Shown here one piece after another: positions 1-9,600 of a DNA stretch of 64,000 nucleotides. The DNA is from Climacium dendroides. Lineage: Eukaryota > Streptophyta > Bryopsida > Hypnales > Climaciaceae. The notes under the pieces are model-generated. The model searched no databases and had not been told where the DNA came from. It worked only from the letters and a program-made list of their open reading frames with translations. The first letter of the stretch is position 1. Every line of letters begins with the position of its first letter. The DNA is taken from NCBI GenBank assembly GCA_950106755.1, contig OX467083.1, positions 30,995,029 to 31,059,028 of the forward strand, read 5' to 3'. A program made the position numbers and the translations under genes.

Positions 1-23
1 ATGACCGGCTCATTGTTTAAGGG

Positions 24-617
24 TTAATCCCTAAATGCCAGAGGCCTGTTTTGAGCTTCTTGAAATTTGCACTAAATTGAACAAAAAGTCAACATTTTGA
101 TAAGTTGTATCAAATTTTTATTTGAATTGTAACAACACAAATTCAAACTAAACATGTTAGAGATCACATAGGAAAAGAAAACCTATAGAAATCTTTTAGT
201 GCTCTTTTTGCATGTCAAATCTAAAAAATTAATCACCAAAAAAAGATGAGGTTGAATGGCCTAACATGCATAACTCAAATCAATTTATGACTTCTCAAAA
301 TCTACTCTACAATTTTTAAAAATTAATTTATAATGTAATTTTTTTCTCTAAGGTTTAGTGTATTTGAGGCTCGTTTCCAAGAGCCCTCAACACTACAGAA
401 AGTCAAGTGAAGATTGTAATGGACACCCTTACACAAAATCTTGAACACAAAAATTATAATCAATCATTTTCAAAATTGGATCTTTGAAGCTAAAATTAGA
501 CTTCAAAAAAATTTGTCAAAAATATAAACTACTGAAAATAGCAAATTGGTTAGGTTTCATTTAACTTCAAAGTGTTGTTGATACCAGAATTTGGTGCCTC
601 GGGTATTCAGAGGTTAA
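24..617. mobile_element. TTAA-flanked non-autonomous element, 594 bp
   Basis: Left end TTAATCCCTAAATGCCAGAG and right end (reverse complement) TTAACCTCTGAATACCCGAG form imperfect terminal inverted repeats that include TTAA. No coding capacity. The right TTAA (614-617) is shared with the next element. Confidence 0.5.
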
Positions 618-1061
618 TCCTTAAAGGATGACAGGGTGACTTTAGAAATCATTAGTTTTCATGCCCATGTGGACCATTGGCTTAAAAAATTGCAAAAACA
701 CTTATTGAAAGTTAAAGTACTATGGAAGATCTTCCCTTTCCAAACAAAAATTTGAGGAAGAATGGTTGCACTTCTGTCCTACATGGAGAAATTCTCTGTC
801 ATCCATCAGATGCTAGATGTCCGCCTCGATGTTTAACCCTTAAACGTCGAGGCGAACATTTTGCGTCTGATGGATGACAGAGGACCTCTCCATGTAAGAC
901 AAAAGTACAACTATTCATCCTTAAAATTTTGCAAAAAAAAAGAGGAAATCTTCTACGATAGTTTATCTTATAATGAATACTTTTACAATTTTTTAAGCCA
1001 ATGCTTCACATGGTCATAAAACCTGATGATTTCCTCACCTTGTTGTCCTTTAAAGGATTGA
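614..1061. mobile_element. 448-bp foldback element with arms of about 220 bp
   Basis: The two halves are inverted copies around a centre at about 837-839 (GTTTAACCCTTAAAC). Landmarks mirrored on each side are CGCCTCGA / TCGAGGCG, CTGTCATCCATCAGA / TCTGATGGATGACAG, and the ends TTAATCCTTAAAGGA / TCCTTTAAAGGATTGA. RNA from it would fold into a long near-continuous hairpin. Related shorter units lie at 27170, 43308 and 47786. Confidence 0.7.
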
Positions 1062-1097
1062 TGGACCTCTATTTTCTTAGTGGTGACAAACCAATTA

Positions 1098-1560
1098 AGG
1101 TAAGACAGCCCATTGTAGTCAAATGACCCATTGTGGTCGCCTAAGAAATGACCCATTGTGGGCTTTTTTTCAGGATGTGGGATGTGGGCAACAATGCATG
1201 TCTTACATGACAGCCTTGGAGTGAACACTGATCTCATTAGGAACTTCTGAGTTTTCAGTGTGAAGTCCATTGTAAAAATTGACTTTTTTGACCTTCTATT
1301 TTAGAAAATATTTTGACTGCATTAGGCAGTGAGATGAGCATTACACATTCAGATTTTGTTGGTCTTAAGGTAGTCTACAGACTCTTTTTGGGCTCAATGC
1401 TTCAGAAATTCCTAGCGAATTCATACTCTGTCAAAAAATAATAATTTCAATTGCACTTATTGTTTCTCACACTTGTACTAATGTGGGGAAAAAATTGGAG
1501 ACTTTCAGCAACAAGATGATGCCAAACTCCTCATTCTGACCACAATGGCCTGGTTTACCT
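1098..1560. mobile_element. TA-flanked MITE, AGGTAAG family, copy 1
   Basis: Starts TA|AGGTAAGACAGCCCATTG and ends CCTGGTTTACCT|TA, about 463 bp. It contains subterminal direct repeats of the motif GACCCATTGTGG. Copies occur inverted at 3218-3711, diverged at 46726-47193 and truncated at about 5760-6064. No coding capacity. The TA duplication suggests a Tc1/mariner-type or Stowaway-like source. Confidence 0.75.
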
Positions 1561-1975
1561 TATTAGGGACTGGGTATAGTCCTCTAGTAGTGTTGGTGGA
1601 GTGTTGGTGGGTCACTTCCAGCATTGAAAGCTTGCAAATTAAAAAGAAGGAGGGTCCCCAACCTTTGGTCCTGTTTGTGCCCTTAGAAAACAAATAACAA
1701 CAGAAAACAAAACAACACTTTTTGGGTGCTTCTTGGGTTCCCTCCACTCATGCATGAATCCTTGAGAGTGAGATGCACGCAGCCTTTATCAGCCAAGCAG
1801 CGTCAGCATACTCATGGTCCCCACATCACTTACTCTTGCTCAGGGATAAGCAGGAAGCAATAAGAGCATCCCCACGGTAGACTCAGCAGTATGGGGACCG
1901 TGCAGTTTTGAAGACAGTACTCCTCCTGAGCCCCACAGCTGACGCACCGAGAGGGGCCGACAAGTGAAGTATATA

Positions 1976-3146
1976 AGGTAGAACCACCCATAGTTGACCA
2001 GTTAACCCCTAAATGACGGACCTATGACCACTGATTTCAAGCCTCATTGTCATCACTCAGTTTGTTGCCATTTTGCAACAAGATATGTATGAAAAAATTT
2101 TAATTTATTTTTCAGAGATGAAACAAAATGTCTTCTTGGTTGCACCAAAATTTTAGATTTTTTTTGTAAATAATTGTTTTTTTTGTGAATTTTTGTAGAT
2201 ATAATGAAGAAAAATCATATCAAATAGAAAATTATTTCAAAAAATCTGAAAATTTCACCATGTGTGCATATTATAGTGATGCACAACATGGTGTAAACTC
2301 ATTTTCCGTGCCATTCTATAATTAGAACGTAGTAGACATTGAAAATACATCCAAAGTTCAAACTGCAATGAAAAATTGATTATTAGGAATTTTTTCAAAA
2401 TTCAAATTGGAGTAGAAACTAGAGTGAATGAACTTTATTTTGGTAGTTGGGATTAAATTCAAAAAATATCATTTTTGTAGAGAAATTTCAGATTTAAAGC
2501 AAGGAACAACAACTTTCTAAAATACACTAAAATAGCATATTTTGTGATCCGTTTTTTTAGTAACTTCTCATTTATGTGAAAACAAACAATAGCATAACTC
2601 CAAACTCAACTAGATTATCTTCATAACCCAACATGGAAAGTCAACAAGAAAGAAGTGGATGAAAAACTGCTTCCAAGCTCTCTATAGTTCAAGAAACATT
2701 CATCAAAAAGCCACAAAATGGCCTCGTCGTCGTTTCTGGGTTAAGGTATTGCAGACATGATCTGGAGTGCTGTGAAGCAAGAAGAAAATTTTCATCATTG
2801 TAGACATAGAAATGAGGAAGATTGCCAAAATTTTGATAATTTTTCACTTTGATATGAAATTACTAGGAATTATAGAACGTGCCAGAGGGCCTGGACCCAT
2901 GTCCAAACTATAGAGTCACACAAAATCACTCAATCAAAGAGACCTTTTCATGTTAACTTCGGCATAAAAACGAGACACATGTGCCATACAATTTGGTAAT
3001 GAGAATACCATGTGTCATGTCATCCAACTTAGAAGCTTTATTAAACTACCACCCCCCAAATCTGAAATGAGTGTCAACCTCTGCTACATTTCTCCCACTC
3101 TACTGGTTGGTAATGAGGTACTGGTTGGTAATGGGTGGTTCTACCT
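1976..3146. mobile_element. TA-flanked MITE, AGGTAGAACCACCC family, interrupted by a TTAA element
   Basis: Starts TA|AGGTAGAACCACCCAT and ends ATGGGTGGTTCTACCT|TA. Without the 2002-2744 insertion the element would be about 430 bp, like the copy at 17286-17686. Shared interior landmarks are CATGATCTGGAGTG, CCCATGTCCA and ACACATGTG. Confidence 0.75.
2002..2744. mobile_element. TTAA-flanked element nested in a MITE
   Basis: Begins TTAACCCCTAAATGACG and ends TCTGGGTTAA. It interrupts the AGGTAGAACCACCC MITE between GACCAG and GGTATTGCAGACATG. Uninterrupted copies have GACCAAGTAAGCAATTGTGG at that spot (17304) and GACCAAATAAGCAATTTTGC (20776). This is consistent with insertion and duplication at a TTAA. 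No coding capacity. Confidence 0.65.
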
Positions 3147-3217
3147 TAATTTGAAGAAGTTTTCTTACTTAAAAACTGAAACATAAATTTTTTTAACTAG
3201 GGAGCCATTGAGAACTA

Positions 3218-3711
3218 AAGTAAGCCAGCCCATTGTGGTCAGAATGAGGAGTTTGGCATCATCTTGTTGCTGAAATTCTTCAATTTTTTCCCCACATTAG
3301 TACAAGTGTGAGAAACAGCAAGTGCAATTGAAATAAAATTTTTTTTGACAAAATATGAATTTGTTAAGAATCTTTGAAGCATTGAGCCCAAAAGAGTCTG
3401 TAGACTACCTTAAGACCAACAAAATCTGAATCTGTAATGCTCATCTCACTGCCTAATGCAATCAAAATATTTTCTATTGTAGAAGGCCAAAAAAATCAAT
3501 TTTGACAATGGACTTCACACTGAAAATTCAGAAATTCCTATTGAGGTCAGTGTTCACTCCATTACTGTCATGTAAGACGTGCATTGTTGTCCACATCTAA
3601 CATCCCACATCCTGAAACCCCCCAACAATGGGTCATTTCTTAGGCGACCACAATGGGCCATTTCTTAGGCAACCACAATGGGTCATTTGATTGCAATGGG
3701 CTGTCTTACCT
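3218..3711. mobile_element. AGGTAAG-family MITE, copy 2 (inverted relative to copy 1)
   Basis: Starts TA|AAGTAAGCCAGCCCATTG and ends CTGTCTTACCT|TA. It matches copy 1 in reverse complement over nearly all its length, including AATGGGTCATTTCTTAGGCG next to one end, here present in tandem (about 3627-3690). Confidence 0.75.
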
Positions 3712-4098
3712 TACCTCACATAAGGTAGAACTATCCATTACCATACAGATTTGCAATCTAGGTACTTTGGAGAAGCTATTTATGAGCACTCATATTTTTC
3801 AGAGATTGAATTGTTTGAGAGAAGTCAATTACAAAAAAATGAAGACATTCTGACAAGAACTAAATTTTTTGTGATTTTTCAAAGCTGAAATGTAAAACTG
3901 CGAGTAGACTCTTGTTGAAGCGTGGGCTGATGTGTCTGCTTCCTAGTGCACTGCCATCATGATGAAGATTGTGGTAATAGATGGGGCCAGTGATGGAAAT
4001 GGGAGAAACTTGTAGGTGGCGGAATTGGATAATTGGTGGTATTGGGCAATTCTACATTATCTTCAAACGCATTTACAACTTGTTTTTTAAGTTTCCTA

Positions 4099-4677
4099 TT
4101 AACCTCTAAAGTCTCAAGGCTATTTTTTCATCAAAATCCATTCAAAACTATCATTTCTATTGCAAAGAACAAAAAAAATTTTAAATTATTTTCTTATACA
4201 TCAAACCGTAAGATCTTGTACTATACTAGTATAAGAACGCTTGAAAGAACTTTGACCTTCTAGATTGCAAGATATTTGCATTTAAAGTGACAAATTCAAG
4301 ATATTTTTAAGAAGATGCTTAGATTGCCTAGAAACTAAGATTGTCCATAACTTTCTCATTACTAGTCCAAACGGAATGAGTCAAAGCTTCAAATGTAGAT
4401 AAAAATATAATCTTTGAGGAAAAAAAATTAAAAATTAAAAAAATTTAAATTTTTGTAATTTTTTTGGGGCTACCCCTCGAGTTGCTTTTTGGACTCATAG
4501 TGGCATAACTTTTGTTTTGGGGCACCAATTGAAATAAAAATTATAATTCCCCAAAGCTAATGTGACTTATTATCTTCAAAAAAAAGTTTCAAAAAATTAT
4601 GTCAAAAATTGGGATCACATGAGCCTACCTAAAATCCGAAGAATCCCATGTAGGGACTTTGGGACTTTAGGGGTTAA
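4099..4677. mobile_element. TTAACCCCTAAAGG element, internally deleted reverse copy
   Basis: TTAACCTCTAAAGTCTC at the left and GGGACTTTAGGGGTTAA at the right, 579 bp. The interior contains, reversed, the landmarks of the 44.9 and 54.3 kb copies (CCATAACTTTCTCATTACTA, GCATAACTTTTGTTTTGGGG). Confidence 0.7.
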
Positions 4678-4690
4678 AAACTGAAACTCT

Positions 4691-4837
4691 TTATATACAT
4701 CTGGGGTGGTAGGAGGTAGAACAACCCTTGTGAGATATGTTAATTTGACTTCACTATGAGTGGTGGAGCTCCTACTAATTCTAAGTAACATATTCCTTAT
4801 GGATTGTTCTACCTCCTACCACCCAATGTGTATATAA
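4691..4837. mobile_element. 147-bp palindromic element
   Basis: Arms of about 45 bp: TTATATACATCTGGGGTGGT followed by AGGAGGTAGAACAACCC, mirrored by GGATTGTTCTACCTCCTACC and ACCCAATGTGTATATAA. The inner part resembles the AGGTAGAACCACCC end. It starts 13 bp after the TTAA element at 4099-4677. Confidence 0.6.
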
Positions 4838-5759
4838 TGAGCTTCTCTCCCAAGTAGAAAATTCAAGATAAGTTGATAATTCATTTTTTAGTTGTTTATG
4901 GACTCAGATTAAATGTCTTTGAGCATTTCATTTGCTTCAAAAAAAATGTATTTGAGTTCTTTTGAGTACCAATTGGGTGTCGGTACCTTGAAATTAGGGT
5001 AAAAAGTAGAGTCAAGTCTTTTATTGTGCCCCAACAAGATAGACCATTTGGCCATTTATTCAACAAATTTGGCCTTTGCCATGCCTATTGTAGGGCACTC
5101 ATAAACCTAACCAATCATTGGGTTAGCGCCACTCACAGTGTTGCTTTGGGCATGCTTTAACTTTGCTACTACACTTTCATTCAATACCCCCCTCATAAGC
5201 ATATCGTGGTTGAAATTCACTTATTGAATCCAATTCTTTGAAAGTCACAACTCACAACCTCAACAAGCAAATGGTTCTATTTTCATAGACAAATCAACCT
5301 CAGGTAAAGTAGCTTGTGACAAGCAAAAGATCCATCATAGACATCTAGAAAATGATCCATTAACCTTCGAATGTTGTTGTGGGCACTTGGTGTCTGTTTT
5401 ATATAGTCCTTGATGACATAAAATCTTTCTTTATAAGATAGAAGAACAAATGGTTCATTTTGGAGTTTTGTGCAGAAAGGGAAGGTCTTGCACAATGGTT
5501 TGACCTCCAATGAATGCTCTTGGTGTTTTTTTAAAGCAAATGATTTACATAGGACCCCCAAAGATGATTTCTACAGTGGCCAGCCCAACATTCTAGATTT
5601 AAAGTTTTGCATCAACCCATGACAAACTTTTCCAATAAATGAGAATTAAACTACATTAGGTTGAGTTAGTGGCCACAATCCATAATCATGAATGATTATG
5701 ATGGAGTGATTAGTGATTGTAACAACATGAACTTCCACCTCTTGAATGTAAATTCAGCA

Positions 5760-6064
5760 CTTAAAGTGACTTTTTTAGGCCTTCACGTTGTGTCCATGCA
5801 AGGAAATATTTTGAGTAAGATGACCACAATGGATAAACTTTTTTTTTTGTTGGTTTTGGGATAATCTCGAGACTCTTTTGGGCCAATTGGACAGCACACT
5901 TCAAAAATTCATAACAAATTCATACTTTGTTAGAAAAATAAAATTTCAATTGCTCTCCTCACTTCACACATTTGTCTTTACATAAAATAAAGTTTTAAAA
6001 ATTTTCAACACTTCCAATAGGACTGACAAACCAGTCATTCTGCCTGTCACAGTCTGGCTTACCT
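5760..6064. mobile_element. AGGTAAG-family MITE, truncated copy
   Basis: The right end (GTCTGGCTTACCT) and the body around 5860-5990 (CTCTTTTGGGC, CAAATTCATACTTTGTTAG) match the other copies. The left end is diverged or missing. The right end abuts the coding-like fragment at 6065-6240. Confidence 0.6.
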
Positions 6065-6240
6065 TCCCACTCTGGATGCTTCCAAGGTTTCCCATGTGGC
6101 GCCATTGTCATGAAAGCAACGGCATCTGCAAATATTGACCCAAACACCTTCAATTCCAACTCGAGAGTCCAGGCCTTGGAAAGAAAAGTCTCCATCAACT
6201 TTTCTTTCAGCCCTCTCTCTGGCTCTCTAACTTTTTCCAA
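6065..6240 (-). pseudogene. coding-like fragment cut by a MITE terminus, product unknown
   Basis: A GC-rich stretch on the - strand reads as a convincing frame from a Met at 6240 (or 6195) to 6065, including KAWTLELELKVFGSIFADA and MAPHGKPWKHPEWEG. The frame then runs directly into the inverted-repeat end of a TA-flanked MITE (its - strand start is AAGGTAAGCCAG at about 6065). Beyond that point only repeat DNA follows; I find no continuation to about 5280. The fragment is divergent from the kinase, with about 365 bases between its Met and the kinase start. It may be exon 1 of a broken gene, or a captured gene fragment. AAG|GTAAGC at the junction is also a good splice donor, so a spliced gene with downstream exons not recognised here cannot be excluded. 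I do not recognise the protein. Confidence 0.4.
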
Positions 6241-6605
6241 TAAGTAAGGAAGTCAATTGCCTAGTCTCTAGGTACCCCATTCTCCCTCGTCTCTCTCCCT
6301 TTTTCCAAGCAGTCAACAGGGGTAGCGATTTGCGGAGGATTTTCAACTCCTACGAACTTAGAATGCTAGCACAGTGTTGGCGGAGGCTTGGTTAAGTTAG
6401 AAAGGGTCGGTACGTATTGATGTTCATTCAGAGCACGTTGCTGCGCTAGCTTTGCCTGCAGTTTGGAAGCTTCTAACCCAAAGGTTGAACAATGTTGAAG
6501 TTGTTGTTAATGGTGAGGAGGACGTAGTTTCGCCCAGCCCGGCCATCGCATCAGTTGTTGTGATCGAAGGGACTGAGGCTAGCTGATCGAGTGGGAGAAG
6601 AGAAG

Positions 6606-9600
6606 ATGCGGACCTTCTTCAAGAAGTGTTGGTGTTGCGGAAGCGAAGAGGCGAAGCTTAGGAAGAAGTAAGCTTGCTTTCCAGTCACATCTGTTGCTAA
6701 CTTGGCCGGCAAGGTTTTCTTGAAGGTTTGGAGATTGGAAGACACTTGTACGTACTGGAAGGTTGTTAGTGTGGTTAAGAAAGGAGACGGGAAGAATGGA
6801 CAATGACCTGCATTTACAGACACAGGAGCCTAACTTGTAGAGATCACTGCAAAGAGTTTCTGGATATTACCTAACTGGGTTCCAACCTGGTTTATGCGTT
6901 TTAGATTTTTTTTTAGTTTTGAGTAGCAGCTTTACTTGGTTGGTGGTTGAAACGTTTGCTGGTTTGGTAGTAGCATAGTTCTCTTTCTTTGCTTCGCCGT
7001 ATCCAGGTCTTGAGGTTTTAGAAATTCAGTGTGTTCCAAGAACGTTGCAAAACTAGCCTCGCCAATGCTTCAATTCAGTAGACATACATTTCATAGTTTT
7101 TATTTCCACCGAGTGCTGGATCCATGGTTTTCTATATCTGATATAGCTAGAAAAGGAGTTAGTAAAACGTTATCATATTGTTGATCTGGGGTTGTTGATC
7201 TGGCCCTTTGTAGGTCAGTGTTGGGCGGCAAGAAAGCAGGGAAGAAAGCAAGGACATGGCGGATATTCTCGTTGCGAGAGCTGCACGCTGCCACCAACAA
7301 CTTCAACTATGACAACAAGCTCGGGGAAGGAGGATTTGGAAGCGTGTACTGGGGTCAGCTTGAAACAGGGGACCAAGTACTTCACATCCTCTTTTCTCTT
7401 CATTAATTTTTAATTTTTTTGACATAAATGAACAAGTTCATTGCAGACAGAGGTTCAAAAGGGAAGAAAGTCCAATGCTTAACAGTTTCCTTCCTTCCTT
7501 CCTTCCCTAGCCCTAGCCCTAGCATAGAGTATACTATTTACGCATTGTAACCAATTTTTACTAGTTTTCTTCAACTTACTGAATCAAGTTGAAGCAATGG
7601 GAGATCAGTTAGTCCAGAGCTCAATTATGGAGAGAAATCACTTAAGTTAGTCAGAAGAGCCGAATCAAATTTTCATTCCTATGTATGAATTTCTTATGCA
7701 ATCAGTCAAAGAGCAACGGCCATAGGCATTTGATTAAGTCATGCTTTCACCACAAGTTTGCTAATTATAAGCCAACCGATCGAGTGTATTGGAAGAGACG
7801 AGTTGCTGTTGGTACGTGACGGGGTCAGTGTCAGGTCTTTAAAAACGGTTTAATTTAGTGTTTTATACTTTTGTTAATACTTGCAATAAGTTGTTATTAA
7901 TGCTCGATGATGGAACCTACTCCCGAACCATCTGTGAATACGGAGAAGGCAGCTGATTTTTGACTAGGCCATTTAATTTGTAGTTCGCGCAGCCAACCAC
8001 TGCAGCTACAGTACATGCAGCTTTTTCTAAAATTTTAATATTATTTTTGTCCTTACTTCGCCAAGAGTGCCCTAATTCTTGGAATCGTATTTCATGCGTT
8101 AGAAAGTTTAGAGCCCTGCTGTTCCTTTGAATTTTCAGATTCAATAACTTAGTGCCAAGAGACTAACAAATTAGTTAGCCAGGATTCATGGCGTGTTGAG
8201 TGGCCTTATATTCACCCTAGATTTGATTGTGAATTAACATACAACCATGCATGTTGCTGGCATGATATTCTGGAATACAGATTGCGGTGAAAAGATTGAA
8301 AGTATGGAGTACAAAGGCAGAGATGGAATTTGCTGTGGAAGTTGAGATTCTGGGTCGGGTCCGGCACAAGAATCTTCTCAGGTATTCATGTTAGGTGGGG
8401 TTTTTTCGCAGCTTCTACATTGTTTTCACACAAGCTATAGCGCTGTTGGAGATTTGGAGTGCGGTAAAACCCTAAATTAAATGAAATTGCATAATCAACA
8501 GATTTCCTAACTAGCTATTATTCACTGTACACCTGAATTCTTTGGGGTATTTTTAGCCTGCGGGGCTATTGTTCTGAAGGTCAGGAGCGGTTAATTGTGT
8601 ATGACTACATGCCGAAGCTGAGCCTGGTCTCCCACTTACATGGCCAATTTGCTGCCGACTCCACCCTCAGCTGGTCTAATCGAATGAAAATCGCTATGGG
8701 ATCCGCTGAAGGCCTTGCGTAAGTACTCCATATACTTCAACCTTTCAAACCTAATCAAGAACTTAAACCCGAAATATTCTCTCTAATAATAGAACTTCCA
8801 CTTTGGAAGCTAACACCAGCTTTCGAAACTTATTTCTATCGTCAGAAAAAGGTTCCTTCTTTCTATTGGTATATTTTGCTGCCTTCCATGAAAGCTTCCT
8901 AAATCTCAACACTTTTAGTAGAGTATGAAATTACCATCTTAGGGCTTAACATGTTTTAGATTCTTAGTTCAAATACACTCAATCTTTCCATTTTGCACTG
9001 CCTTGGCGGGACAAGTAGGCTCGTGTAATGTGTTTCCAACGTGAGACGTTCAAGTTGCCCAATCAAACGTGCCACCCAAACGTGACAGATTCAACATGGA
9101 ACGCGTGCACACGTACAGTCTGTACAATTAGAGAGGGTTGAGTGCAGAGTAAAACAGCAAGTGCATATTCTGATCTGAAAAATGTCAACACTTATCCACG
9201 AACATCCTTGAACATTATCGCAGAGATCCTCTGCTTCCCATGAGTCCAAGCTCCTTTCAGTGTAGAAAATCTTGAAGCTTGCCCATGACTCATGAATTGT
9301 GGGCCTCTGTACCAGAAATTACTTGAACTTAAATGAATGATTCTTGTTACATTGGCAGTGATCCGGACGGACGGAGTTTCCCTATTCCGTCCGTCGGCCA
9401 GGACTGGTGTGTTTTCATTCGTTCCTGAATTTATATATTACCTATGTTTGCAGGTACTTGCACCACTACGCCACTCCGCACATCATCCACCGCGACGTGA
9501 AGGCCAGCAACGTGCTCCTGGACGAGAACTTCGAAGCGCAAGTGGCGGACTTCGGGTTCGCGAAGCTCATTCCCGACGGCGCCACGCACGTGACGACAGG

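Noticed and set aside
7505..7522. Interstitial telomere
   Set aside because: Only three CCCTAG units, lacking the CCCTAAA sequence of plant telomeres.
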